Source: an uncultured Alcaligenaceae bacterium
GTDB taxonomy: Bacteria > Pseudomonadota > Gammaproteobacteria > Burkholderiales > Burkholderiaceae_B
Assembly: GCA_937908115.1 (NCBI GenBank)
Contig: CALEQZ010000059.1
Location: 1-43,673, forward strand
Reading direction: 5' to 3'
Length of the DNA stretch: 43,673 nucleotides
Part shown: in pieces, positions 1-7,958 of the stretch
Numbering within the stretch: position 1 is the first letter of the stretch
Layout: every line of letters starts with the position of its first letter
The notes under the pieces: generated by a model
Told to the model about the DNA's origin: nothing
Databases searched by the model: none
Seen by the model: the letters and a program-made list of their open reading frames with translations, nothing else
Position numbers and translations under genes: made by a program

Positions 1-395
1 GGCGTGCGCGCGGCCGGGCGGGCGGCCGGCTGCGCGGCGGCTGCCCTGGTCTTGGACGATGACGACTTGGACGCCGAGGCCGACGACGTGCCTGCCGGCG
101 GCGCCACGCGCAACACCTGCGAGACTTCGATCTGGTTGGGATTGGACAACCGGTTCCAGCGCACGAGATCGGCCACGGACCGGTCGTAGCGCCGTGCGAT
201 GCTGTAGAGCGTCTCGCCCTTTTCGACGCGGTGATAGCCCGCCGCGACGGGCGGTTTGCTGCTGCCGCAGGCCGTCAGCAGCGCAAGCGCCAGCAGGCAG
301 GCAAAGCCGCGCAGGCAGCTGGCAAGCCGGCGCGGACGCAGCGGATCAAAGGTCGGGAAGCGGAATCGTGCGGCGGGCAAACAGGGCATGGTCAT
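1..395 (-). CDS. LysM-domain lipoprotein, N-terminal part (NlpD/M23 peptidase-like), runs off left edge
   Basis: Reading the minus strand from the ATG at 395 gives 131 residues that continue beyond base 1. A basic N-terminus is followed by a hydrophobic stretch ending in a lipobox (LLTAC), so the protein should be an outer-membrane or periplasmic lipoprotein. After the Cys comes one LysM peptidoglycan-binding module (YHRVEKGETLYSIARRY ... NQIEVSQVLRVAP), then a low-complexity Ser/Ala/Lys/Pro linker. This order matches NlpD/EnvC-type amidase activators and M23 endopeptidases, whose C-terminal LytM domain would lie outside the window. An in-frame ATG at 389 is an alternative start; neither has a strong ribosome binding site. 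It lies downstream of the DMT permease on the same strand. The lipoprotein/LysM call is firm; the M23 part is inferred. Confidence 0.8.
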   Translation of the reverse strand, partial: MTMPCLPAARFRFPTFDPLRPRRLASCLRGFACLLALALLTACGSSKPPVAAGYHRVEKGETLYSIARRYDRSVADLVRWNRLSNPNQIEVSQVLRVAPPAGTSSASASKSSSSKTRAAAAQPAARPAART

Positions 396-482
396 GCAGG
401 CGGCAACGCTTTTCGGCGTGCCCATGGGGCGCTAGCATAACCAAAACCCGCTGCCGGCGCAGACCGTACAGGCCATCGCACC

Positions 483-1379
483 TTAGCGGCACGCGGCCAT
501 CCTGCGCGGGCGCACGCGCCAGCCCAGTTGCATGCCGGCTGCCGCCAGCAGGATCGCGCCGGCGCCCAGCCACTGCAACGGCTGCATCCTGTGCCCGAAA
601 GCCGCCCAGTCCACGGCGATGGCCGCCAAGGGATAGATGAAGGACAGCGCGCCGGTCAGCGCCGTCGGCAGCTTCTGTATCGCGCCATAAAGCAGCACGT
701 ACATCAGCCCGGTGTGCACCACGCCCATGGCCAAGACGGGCAGCCACGCCGCGGGTTGGACGGGCAGCGCGCCGATGTCGGCGAAAGGCGCCAGCACCAG
801 CGCGCCAGCGCTGACCTGGATCAGTGCGATCAGGTGCGGCGGCGTGCCGGCCAGGCGCTTGACCAGCAGCGCGGCCACCGCATAAAGCAGCGCAGCTCCC
901 AGCGCCAGCCCGACGCCCGCCAGGTAGGAGCCTTGCGCGTATGACGCGGCGCCATGCTCCTGCGTGATCGCCAGCATGCCCGCAAAGGCCAGCGACAGCC
1001 AGGCGAGCTTGTCCAAGGTAATGCGCTCGCCCAGGAACAGCGCACCCAGCCCCACCAAGATGAACGGCTGCGTGTTGTAGACAGCGGTAGCCACGCCTAT
1101 CGACGCGCGCGCATAGGATGCAAAGAGCAGCAGCCAGTTGCCGACGATGGCCATGCCGCTTACCAGCGCCAACACAAAAGCGGCCGGCCGCAGCACGCCC
1201 GGGCGCAGCATGCCAAGCGCCGCGCATATCACCAACAAGGTCGTGGCGCCGATCGCGCAGCGCCAAAACACCACATCCCCCACGGGCAGGCCGGACTTCA
1301 GCACGAACCAGCCTATCGTGCCCGATATCAGCATCGCGGCCGTCATCTCCAACGAGCCCCGGCGTACTTGCGCATCCAT
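483..1379 (-). CDS. EamA/DMT-family permease (RhaT-like)
   Basis: 298 residues with about ten hydrophobic segments arranged as two EamA repeats (roughly residues 12-140 and 155-285). This is the usual length and topology of inner-membrane drug/metabolite transporters that export amino acids, metabolites or drugs. Typical family phrases include the conserved NTQPF and LGERI motifs at the end of the first repeat. The ATG at 1379 is preceded by AGGAG at good spacing. The gene is divergent from an Lrp/AsnC regulator 117 bp away, an arrangement common for Lrp-controlled amino-acid exporters, so an amino acid or related metabolite is a reasonable guess. The substrate cannot be read from sequence. 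Confidence 0.88.
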   Translation of the reverse strand: MDAQVRRGSLEMTAAMLISGTIGWFVLKSGLPVGDVVFWRCAIGATTLLVICAALGMLRPGVLRPAAFVLALVSGMAIVGNWLLLFASYARASIGVATAVYNTQPFILVGLGALFLGERITLDKLAWLSLAFAGMLAITQEHGAASYAQGSYLAGVGLALGAALLYAVAALLVKRLAGTPPHLIALIQVSAGALVLAPFADIGALPVQPAAWLPVLAMGVVHTGLMYVLLYGAIQKLPTALTGALSFIYPLAAIAVDWAAFGHRMQPLQWLGAGAILLAAAGMQLGWRVRPRRMAACR

Positions 1380-1496
1380 GAAGAAACTCCTGCATAGACG
1401 AGGCGCACAGTGTGCCGCTTTCCGCCAGATAAGGCCATGGCTAGAATTAAGTCAATCGGTCAGATTTCCTTTTTTTCTTAGGCAAAGAGGCGGGAT
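1380..1496. promoter_or_regulatory. Divergent promoter region between DMT permease and Lrp regulator
   Basis: 117 bp separate the two divergent starts. The stretch 1443-1482 is clearly AT-richer than its surroundings and must carry the promoters of both genes and probably the Lrp-type operator. AAAGAGG (1484-1490) is the ribosome binding site of the regulator. No convincing -35/-10 pair or symmetric operator could be picked out. Confidence 0.4.
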
Positions 1497-1952
1497 ATGC
1501 TTTCTACGCTGGACGACGTCGACCGCATCCTGATCACGGCGCTCAAGGAAGACGCCCGTCGCTCGCTCAAGGATTTATCGCGCCTGTGCGGGCTATCCTC
1601 GCCCAGCGTGGCCGAGCGCCTGCGGCGTCTGGAGCAGCGCAAGATCCTGGCCGGCTACACGATAGACGTAGACCCGGCCGCCTTGGGCTACCTGTTGCAG
1701 GCCATCGTGCGCGTGCGTCCCCTGCCCGGCCAACTGCACCGGGTCGAAAAACTGATCCGCGAGATCCCGGAATTCACCGAGTGCGACAAGATCACCGGCG
1801 AGGACTGCTACATCGCGCGCCTGCAGGTGCGATCGATGGCGCAGTTGGACGCCATCCTGGACCGGCTGGCCGACCGCGCCGAAACGCATACCGCGATCGT
1901 CAAGAGCACGCCGGTGCGCCGGCGGCTGCCGCCGCTTTCCGTGGCCGGCTGA
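1497..1952 (+). CDS. Lrp/AsnC-family transcriptional regulator
   Basis: 151 residues, the usual Lrp length. Residues 5-60 are the winged helix-turn-helix (opening LDDVDRILITALKEDAR, recognition helix around SSPSVAERLRRLEQRKIL). Residues ~65-145 are the RAM ligand-binding/oligomerisation domain with the typical TGEDCYIARLQV segment. The ATG at 1497 follows AAAGAGG. Lrp proteins form dimers to octamers and sense amino acids. Being divergent from the DMT permease, it most likely controls that transporter, as Lrp-type regulators often control a neighbouring exporter; this is inference from layout. Confidence 0.92.
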   Translation: MLSTLDDVDRILITALKEDARRSLKDLSRLCGLSSPSVAERLRRLEQRKILAGYTIDVDPAALGYLLQAIVRVRPLPGQLHRVEKLIREIPEFTECDKITGEDCYIARLQVRSMAQLDAILDRLADRAETHTAIVKSTPVRRRLPPLSVAG

Positions 1953-2076
1953 CCGACCTGCTTCCCGACACCGCTGTGCGGCCCTCGCCCAGCCGCTGCC
2001 GACGCAGGCGCCACTGGCCCAACGCGGCCCGGGGCCTGATAATGCGCCCTGCTTGTCCGCGCATCGATCGTCCTTT

Positions 2077-2724
2077 ATGCCCACCGTCCTGCTTACCGGC
2101 TTCGAACCCTTCGAAGCAGACCCCATCAACCCGTCCTGGGAAATCGCCCGCGCACTGGACGGGCGCAAGATAGGCGACGCCCACGTGGTCGCCTGCCAGC
2201 TGCCCTGCGTGTTCGCGCGGGCGCCGGCCATGCTGGCCCAAGCCTTGGAATCGACCCGCCCGGTGCTGGCGATCTGCCTGGGCCTAGCCGGCGGACGCGA
2301 CGCCATTTCGATCGAACGCGTGGCCATCAACCTGGCCGATGCGCGCATCCCGGACAACAGCGGCGCACAGCCGTTGGACGAGCCCGTCATCGCCGGCGGG
2401 CCCAACGCGTACTTCGCGCCGCTGCCGGTCAAGGCCATGGCGCAGGCCCTGGCGCACGCCGGGCTGCCGGCGACCGTCTCGCACACCGCAGGCACCTTCT
2501 TGTGCAACCAGGTTTTCTACTGGCTGTGCCATCACATCGCCACGCAGGCGCCCTGCCTGCGCGGCGGCTTCATCCACGTGCCGTACTCGGACGAGATGGC
2601 GGCCCGCCATCCCGGCAAGCCGACGCTGGCGCTCACGGCCATGGTCCAAGGCGTCGAGCTGGCCATCCGCACGGCGCTTGCCACCCGGCGCGATGCGGCC
2701 ATCGCGGGCGGCACGCTGCACTGA
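2077..2724 (+). CDS. pcp: Pyrrolidone-carboxylate peptidase (pyroglutamyl peptidase I, family C15)
   Basis: Cytoplasmic cysteine peptidase that removes N-terminal pyroglutamate from peptides. The ATG at 2077 gives 215 residues, the standard length, starting directly with the family opening MPTVLLTGFEPF. An upstream in-frame TTG at 2053 would add eight residues with no homology, so it is not preferred. The catalytic triad is visible: Glu in ISIERVAINL, Cys in TAGTFLCNQVFY, His in GGFIHVPY. It appears monocistronic and is followed by a hairpin. Identification is secure. Confidence 0.95.
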   Translation: MPTVLLTGFEPFEADPINPSWEIARALDGRKIGDAHVVACQLPCVFARAPAMLAQALESTRPVLAICLGLAGGRDAISIERVAINLADARIPDNSGAQPLDEPVIAGGPNAYFAPLPVKAMAQALAHAGLPATVSHTAGTFLCNQVFYWLCHHIATQAPCLRGGFIHVPYSDEMAARHPGKPTLALTAMVQGVELAIRTALATRRDAAIAGGTLH

Positions 2725-2739
2725 AGCTGGCCGGCGGCG

Positions 2740-2775
2740 TAGGCCCCGCCCGCCGGGCGCGGCCTAGGTTCCTTT
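2740..2775 (+). terminator. Probable rho-independent terminator after pcp
   Basis: Sixteen bases past the pcp stop, TAGGCC (2740-2745) pairs with GGCCTA (2761-2766). Inside it, GCCC pairs with GGGC (2748-2751/2755-2758), giving an interrupted 10-bp stem. It is followed by GGTTCCTTT, a weak T-rich tail. It separates pcp from the ior genes. Confidence 0.45.
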
Positions 2776-2889
2776 GCAGGATCAGGCAAAAAAATCGCAG
2801 TAATCGGCATTGCCCCGGATCGGGTCGAATCCGTAAGCTGGCGCTTGCCCGGGCCGCCACGATCGGCCCGACGACAAGGGGTAATCAGC

Positions 2890-3366
2890 ATGACGATCAA
2901 CCTGACCATCAACGGCGCAGAGACCGCCATCGATGCTCCCGGCGAAATGCCGCTGCTGTGGGCCTTGCGTGATTTGGCAAAGCTGACCGGCACCAAATAC
3001 GGCTGCGGCATGGCGCTGTGCGGCGCGTGCACGGTGCACGTCGACGGCGCGCCGGTACGCGCCTGTGTGACCCCGGTCGCGGCGGTCGCCGGCCGCCGGG
3101 TCACCACCATCGAGGGGCTGGGCGAAGACGAAGTCGGCCAAGCCGTCCAAGCCGCCTGGGAGGCGCTGAACGTCGTGCAGTGCGGCTACTGCCAGCCCGG
3201 CCAGATGATGTCCGCCGCCGCGTTGCTGCGCGCCAACCCCCGCCCGAGCGACGAAGACATCGACAACGCCATGAGCGGCAATGTATGCCGCTGCGCCACC
3301 TATGTGCGCATCCGCGCGGCCATCCATGACGCCGCCCGCTCGCTGGCAGGAAGGAGCCTGACATGA
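2890..3366 (+). CDS. iorA: (2Fe-2S) subunit of isoquinoline 1-oxidoreductase-type molybdenum hydroxylase
   Basis: 158 residues, as expected for the small subunit of two-subunit molybdenum hydroxylases, which passes electrons from the molybdenum site to an external acceptor. The N-terminal plant-ferredoxin-like cluster (CGMALCGACTVHV plus a later Cys, residues ~37-60) and the C-terminal four-helix cluster (CGYCQPGQ ... CRC, residues ~98-140) are complete. The ATG at 2890 is preceded by AAGGGG; an upstream in-frame start at 2845 lacks one and adds only non-homologous sequence. The stop overlaps the iorB start in ATGA, so the two subunits are translationally coupled. The natural substrate is unknown; isoquinoline is the family name-giver only. 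Confidence 0.9.
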   Translation: MTINLTINGAETAIDAPGEMPLLWALRDLAKLTGTKYGCGMALCGACTVHVDGAPVRACVTPVAAVAGRRVTTIEGLGEDEVGQAVQAAWEALNVVQCGYCQPGQMMSAAALLRANPRPSDEDIDNAMSGNVCRCATYVRIRAAIHDAARSLAGRSLT

Positions 3367-5603
3367 CGACCCAAGTCATCGCCGCGCGGCCGGACGGCGC
3401 GCCCGCCAACCCGTCGCGCCGCCGCTTCGTCCAGGGCGCGGCCGGGCTCATCCTCGGCCTGTACCTGGCGCCCCAGGGCGCGACGCGCGCCGCTGCCGCC
3501 GACGCGGCCTGGCAGCCCAACGCTTTCGTGCGCATCGGCACCGACGGGATCGTGACGATCTACGCCAAGCACCTGGAAATGGGCCAAGGCGCCTATACGG
3601 GCCTGGCCACCCTGCTCGCCGAAGAGCTCGATGCCGCCTGGGAAAGCGTGCGCGTCGAGGGCGCGCCGGCCAACACCGAGCTGTACAAGAATTTCGCCAT
3701 GGGCATGCAGGGCACCGGTGGCAGCAGCGCCATGGCCAATTCCTACGAGCAGATGCGCCGCGCGGGCGCGGTCGCGCGCGCCATGCTGGTGGCCGCGGCC
3801 GCGCAACGCTGGCAGGTCCCGGCAAGCGAGATGACGGTTGCGCAAGGCGTGGTCAGCCACGCGGCGACCGGACGGCGCGCAAGCTTCGGCGAGCTCGCCG
3901 AAGCCGCCGCGCGCCAGCCGGTGCCGAACGATGTGCCCCTCAAGTCGCCGCAAGCGTTTACCCTGATCGGCAAAGCCTCCTTGCCGCGCGCCGACGGCGC
4001 CGACAAGGTGCGCGGGCGCGCCCTTTTCACCCAAGACGTGCAGCTGCCCGGCATGCTGGTCGCCGTGCCAGCCCATCCGCGGCGCTTTGGCGCCAAGGTG
4101 CGCCGCTTCAATGCCGACAAGGCCTTGGCCGTGCCGGGCGTGCAGGCCGTGGTGCCGTTCGAGGGCTCGGCCACGCGCTTTGCCGGCGTGGCCGTGCTGG
4201 CCACCCACACCTGGGCGGCGCGCACCGGCCGCGACGTGCTGGAAATCGAGTGGGACGAAACCAGCGCCTACCGCGAAGGCAGCGACCAGATCCTGGCGCG
4301 CTACCGCGACATCGCCGGCCGCCCCGGCGTACCCGCCGCGGACAAAGGCGATGCCGAGGCGGCACTGGCTGCGGCCGCGCGGGTGATCGAAACCGACTTC
4401 GAATATCCGTACCTGGCTCACGCCAGCATGGAGCCGCTCAATTGCGTGGTCCGGCTCGACGACGACAGCTGCGAAATCTGGAACGGAGAGCAATTCCAGA
4501 CGCCGGACCAGCGCGCCATCGCCGACTACCTGGGGATCGCGCTCGAACGCGTGACCCTGCACCAGCTGTACGCCGGCGGCAGCTTCGGCCGGCGCGCCGG
4601 CTCCCATGCCGATTACGTGCTGGAGGCCGTGGCGATCGCCCGCGCCGCCCGGGCACAAGGCCTGCGCGCGCCCATCAAGATGGTCTGGACGCGCGAGGAC
4701 GACATGCGCGGCGGCTACTACCGGCCCCTGTACCTGCACCGGGCGCGCGTGGGCCTGGACGCGCAAGGCCGGGTCTCGGCTTGGCACGTGCGCATCGTGG
4801 GGCAATCCATCCTCGAAGGCTCGCCCTTTGCGCCCATGGCGGTCAAGGACGGTATAGACATCTCGTCGGTCGAAGGGCTGTCGGACCTGAGCTATGACGT
4901 GCCCAACCTGCGGGTGGAGTTGCACACGGTGCGCGACGTTGCCGTGCCGGTACTATGGTTCCGTTCAGTCGGCCACACTCATACCGCCTTCACCGCAGAG
5001 ACGCTGATCGACGAGGCGGCCGTGGCGGCCGGCCAGGACCCGGTCGCCTACCGGCGTGCGCTGCTGCAAGGCCACCCGCGGCACCTGGCGGCGCTGGACC
5101 TTGCTGCCGAACGCGCCGGCTGGGGACGGCCGCTGGCGCCCGGCGCGCCAGGCGCGCGGCGCGGCCGCGGCGTGGCCGTGCACGAGTCCTTCCATTCCGT
5201 GGCAGCGCAGGTGGTGGAAGTGACCGTGGGCGCCAACGGGTCACTCAAGGTCGACCGGGTCGTCTGCGCCGTGGACTGCGGCATCGCCATCAACCCGGAC
5301 GTCGTGCGCGCGCAGATGGAAGGCGGCATCGGCTTTGCGCTGTCGGCAGCCCTGCACGGCGCCATCACGCTGAAGGAAGGCATGGTCGAGCAAAGCAATT
5401 TCCACGACTACCCCGTGCTGCGCATGAACGAAATGCCCAAGGTAGAAGTCCACATCGTGCCGTCCCAGGCCGCGCCCACCGGGGTGGGCGAGCCGGGCGT
5501 GCCGCCGCTTGCACCGGCGCTGGCCAACGCCATCTTCGATGCCGTAGGCGTGCGTGTGCGGTCGCTGCCGATCCGCACGCCGCTAGCGGCGGCCAGCGCA
5601 TGA
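3363..5603 (+). CDS. iorB: Molybdopterin subunit of isoquinoline 1-oxidoreductase-type hydroxylase
   Basis: 746 residues, the family's usual size. A twin-arginine signal (SRRRFVQGAAG, arginines near 19-20, then a hydrophobic run) indicates folded export to the periplasm; the Fe-S partner would be carried along. Molybdopterin cytosine dinucleotide-binding domains follow, with the glycine-rich GGSFGRRAG around residue 403. The active-site base region GVGEPGVPP near the C-terminus supplies the expected catalytic Glu (about E710). The enzyme hydroxylates N-heterocycles or oxidises aldehydes using water. It overlaps iorA upstream and the AraC gene downstream by 4 bp each, so the three form one unit. 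No XdhC-like maturation gene is adjacent. Confidence 0.9.
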   Translation: MTTQVIAARPDGAPANPSRRRFVQGAAGLILGLYLAPQGATRAAAADAAWQPNAFVRIGTDGIVTIYAKHLEMGQGAYTGLATLLAEELDAAWESVRVEGAPANTELYKNFAMGMQGTGGSSAMANSYEQMRRAGAVARAMLVAAAAQRWQVPASEMTVAQGVVSHAATGRRASFGELAEAAARQPVPNDVPLKSPQAFTLIGKASLPRADGADKVRGRALFTQDVQLPGMLVAVPAHPRRFGAKVRRFNADKALAVPGVQAVVPFEGSATRFAGVAVLATHTWAARTGRDVLEIEWDETSAYREGSDQILARYRDIAGRPGVPAADKGDAEAALAAAARVIETDFEYPYLAHASMEPLNCVVRLDDDSCEIWNGEQFQTPDQRAIADYLGIALERVTLHQLYAGGSFGRRAGSHADYVLEAVAIARAARAQGLRAPIKMVWTREDDMRGGYYRPLYLHRARVGLDAQGRVSAWHVRIVGQSILEGSPFAPMAVKDGIDISSVEGLSDLSYDVPNLRVELHTVRDVAVPVLWFRSVGHTHTAFTAETLIDEAAVAAGQDPVAYRRALLQGHPRHLAALDLAAERAGWGRPLAPGAPGARRGRGVAVHESFHSVAAQVVEVTVGANGSLKVDRVVCAVDCGIAINPDVVRAQMEGGIGFALSAALHGAITLKEGMVEQSNFHDYPVLRMNEMPKVEVHIVPSQAAPTGVGEPGVPPLAPALANAIFDAVGVRVRSLPIRTPLAAASA

Positions 5604-6550
5604 AGAACGGGCGCGTCCCTGCCTCACAGCCAGCCGGCGGCACCGCGCCGGCCCAGCAGGCCCTGCGCGCCGAGCTTGCCGCCCACATCGCCGCGCTCGC
5701 CCCCGCCGAAGGACCGCAGCCAACCGCGTATCCTGGGCTTGTCCTGGCAAGGTTTTCGGCGCCGACCGAGCTGGACTGTGGCCATTACCGGCCGTCGCTG
5801 ACCATCGCCGCGCAAGGAGCCAAGCAGGTCCACCTGGGTGACGACGTCTATGAGTACGACGCGTCCCACTACCTGCTGTCGGCATTCGAGCTGCCCGTGC
5901 AGGCGCGCATCACGCTGGCCACGCCGCGCGCGCCCTACCTGTGCCTGTCGCTGGACTTGGATCCGCACCGGATCGGTGAGCTGGTCAGCGAGTTGGACCT
6001 GCCGGCGGACGCTGATCCCGGCCCGGCGCGCGGCCTGGCCGTCGGCCAGATCACGGCCGAGCTGCTCGAACCGGCGCTGCGGCTGCTGCGGCTGCTGTTG
6101 GAGGCGCCGCGCGACCTGCGCGTGCTGGGTCCCCTGATCGAGCGCGAGATCCTCTACCGCCTGTTGACGGGCGAGCTTGGCCCACGGCTGCGGCGCATCG
6201 CGCTGGCCGGCGGCCCGGCCCAGCGGATCGCCCAGGCCATCGAGTGGATCAAGCGCCATTACGCGCTGCCGCTGCGCATCGAGGCGCTGGCGCAAGCGGT
6301 CAACATGAGTCCGTCATCCCTGCACCATCACTTCAAGGCCGTCACGGCGATGAGCCCGCTGCAATACCAAAAGCGCGTCAGGCTGCTCGAGGCGCGCCGG
6401 CTGATGCTGGCCGAGCCCCTCGATGCGGGCGCGGCCGCGCACCGCGTCGGCTACGAAAGCGCCTCGCAATTCAGCCGCGAATACAGCCGCCTGTTCGGGC
6501 TGCCGCCGATGCGGGACATCAGCCGGCTGCGCGGGCTGGTACCGGCCTAG
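5600..6550 (+). CDS. AraC-family transcriptional regulator
   Basis: 316 residues from the ATG at 5600, which overlaps the iorB stop as ATGA. The frame stays open far upstream, but that part lies inside iorB and is not coding. Residues ~30-185 form an AraC N-terminal cupin-type domain of the YqhC-like class (LDCGHYRPSLTIAAQGAKQV). Residues ~210-305 hold the two helix-turn-helix motifs (IEALAQAVNMSPSSLHHHFK; HRVGYESASQFSREYSRLFG). Coupling to iorAB implies that it senses the hydroxylase substrate, possibly an aldehyde as for YqhC, and regulates the operon. The effector is not determinable here. Confidence 0.9.
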   Translation: MKNGRVPASQPAGGTAPAQQALRAELAAHIAALAPAEGPQPTAYPGLVLARFSAPTELDCGHYRPSLTIAAQGAKQVHLGDDVYEYDASHYLLSAFELPVQARITLATPRAPYLCLSLDLDPHRIGELVSELDLPADADPGPARGLAVGQITAELLEPALRLLRLLLEAPRDLRVLGPLIEREILYRLLTGELGPRLRRIALAGGPAQRIAQAIEWIKRHYALPLRIEALAQAVNMSPSSLHHHFKAVTAMSPLQYQKRVRLLEARRLMLAEPLDAGAAAHRVGYESASQFSREYSRLFGLPPMRDISRLRGLVPA

Positions 6551-6594
6551 GGCTGCCACCGGCGCGTTGCGCAGCCGCACCGGCGGCCGCGCGA

Positions 6595-6607
6595 AATTGC
6601 AGCGCAA
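6595..6607 (+). promoter_or_regulatory. Candidate Ada box upstream of ada
   Basis: AAT (6595-6597), six bases, then GCAA (6604-6607). This reproduces the A-box/B-box AAT-N6-GCAA arrangement bound by methylated Ada in E. coli, 76 bp before the ada start codon. A -10-like TACATT lies downstream near 6640. The match is short and rests on comparison with the enterobacterial site. Confidence 0.45.
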
Positions 6608-6682
6608 GAAACGTAGTGCCGTGGGCGGGCGACTGTTCTACATTGCAGGCATCGCATTCACCCATGCCCTAGCCGACCCGTC

Positions 6683-7843
6683 ATGAAATCCGCCACCGCC
6701 CTGCCCGATGCACCCGGGACCCACGCACCCGCGGCCGCGAGCGCCGCCGACCCGCCCGGCGCGGCCTTGGCACGCCCCTATGCCACGGACGCGCAGCGAT
6801 GGGCCGCGGTGCTGGCGCGCGACAGCGCCGCCGACGGGCACTTCGTGTACGCCGTCAAGACGACCGGCGTCTATTGCCGGCCCAGCCACCCCGCCCGCCT
6901 GCCGCGGCGCGAGAACGTCGAGTTTTTTGACTCGGCCGAAGCGGCCGAGGCGGCAGGCTACCGCCCCAGCCGCCGGCCAGCCATCGATGCGCAGGCGGCC
7001 GCGCGGCGCGCGGCCATCGTCGCACAGGCCTGCCGCCTCATCGACCAGGCCGCCGCGCCGCCCTCCCTGGCCGAGCTGGCCGAGCGCGCGGGCATGAGCG
7101 CCTACCATTTCCATCGCCTGTTCAAGGCCGAGACGGGCCTGACGCCGGCGGCCTATGCGCGCGCGCGCCGCGCGGCCCGGCTGCGGCAAGAACTCGGCAA
7201 GGCGCCGACCGTCACCCAGGCCATCTACGAGGCGGGCTTTGGCGCCAGCAGCCGCTTTTACGAATCCAGCGACGCATTGCTGGGCATGGCAGCGTGCGAC
7301 TACCGCAAAGGCGGGCGCGGCACGCGCATCCGCTTTGCCGTGGGGCAATGTTCGCTCGGTGCCATTCTGGTCGCGCAAAGCGACCGGGGCATATGCGCGA
7401 TCTCGCTGGGCGATGAGCCGGACGCCCTGGTGCGCGAGCTGCAGGACCGCTTTCCGCACGCCGAGCTGATCGGCGGTGACGCCGGCTTCGAAAGGCTGGT
7501 CGCGCAAGTGGTCGGCTTCGTCGAGGCGCCGCAATTGGGGCTGAACCTGCCGCTGGACGTGCGCGGCACGGTCTTCCAAGAGCGCGTCTGGCAAGCCCTG
7601 CGCGAGATCCCGCCCGGCCAGACCGTCACCTACACCGACATCGCCCGGCGCATCGGCGCGCCCAAGTCGGTGCGCGCGGTCGCCCGGGCCTGCGCAAGCA
7701 ACGTCATCGCCGTGGCCATTCCCTGCCACCGCGTCGTGCGCCGCGACGGCGACTTGAGCGGCTACCGCTGGGGCGTTGCCCGCAAGCGCCGGCTCATCGA
7801 GCGCGAGCGCGAAGCGCGCGAGGACGGATCCGGCCAGGCCTGA
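6683..7843 (+). CDS. ada: Bifunctional Ada: DNA methyl-phosphotriester/O6-methylguanine repair and regulator, with degraded zinc site
   Basis: 386 residues in the full E. coli Ada order: N-terminal metal domain (~35-105), AraC-type HTH (~108-205), and O6-methylguanine-DNA methyltransferase (~215-375). The transferase active site IPCHRVV (Cys348) and the following GYRWGV are intact, so O6-methylguanine repair is expected. The N-terminal domain is abnormal. Where Ada has four zinc cysteines with spacing 4, 27, 3, this protein has Cys65, His69, Ser96 and Pro99 (GVYCRPSHPAR, GYRPSRRPA). The phosphotriester acceptor Cys is present but its zinc cage is broken. The ATG at 6683 gives a 25-residue N-terminal extension rich in Ala/Pro. 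An Ada-box-like site lies upstream. Confidence 0.9.
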   Translation: MKSATALPDAPGTHAPAAASAADPPGAALARPYATDAQRWAAVLARDSAADGHFVYAVKTTGVYCRPSHPARLPRRENVEFFDSAEAAEAAGYRPSRRPAIDAQAAARRAAIVAQACRLIDQAAAPPSLAELAERAGMSAYHFHRLFKAETGLTPAAYARARRAARLRQELGKAPTVTQAIYEAGFGASSRFYESSDALLGMAACDYRKGGRGTRIRFAVGQCSLGAILVAQSDRGICAISLGDEPDALVRELQDRFPHAELIGGDAGFERLVAQVVGFVEAPQLGLNLPLDVRGTVFQERVWQALREIPPGQTVTYTDIARRIGAPKSVRAVARACASNVIAVAIPCHRVVRRDGDLSGYRWGVARKRRLIEREREAREDGSGQA

Positions 7844-7958
7844 AGGACATGCGCCCGGCCGCCGGCGCATCCACGCACGCGGCACGCATACAATGGGCGC
7901 GGCGCGCGGGCCCCGCCGGCGCCGCCGCACACCTGGACGCACAAAACGGAGACACGCC

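Noticed and set aside
3300..4925. A 541-codon open frame on the minus strand
   Set aside because: Antisense to iorB, whose twin-arginine signal and molybdopterin motifs are clear; the opposite frame has no recognisable motif.
4955..5599. N-terminal extension of the AraC regulator
   Set aside because: The frame stays open upstream, but this stretch lies within iorB and encodes Arg/Pro-rich non-protein-like sequence; the ATG at 5600 overlaps the iorB stop as in other coupled genes here.
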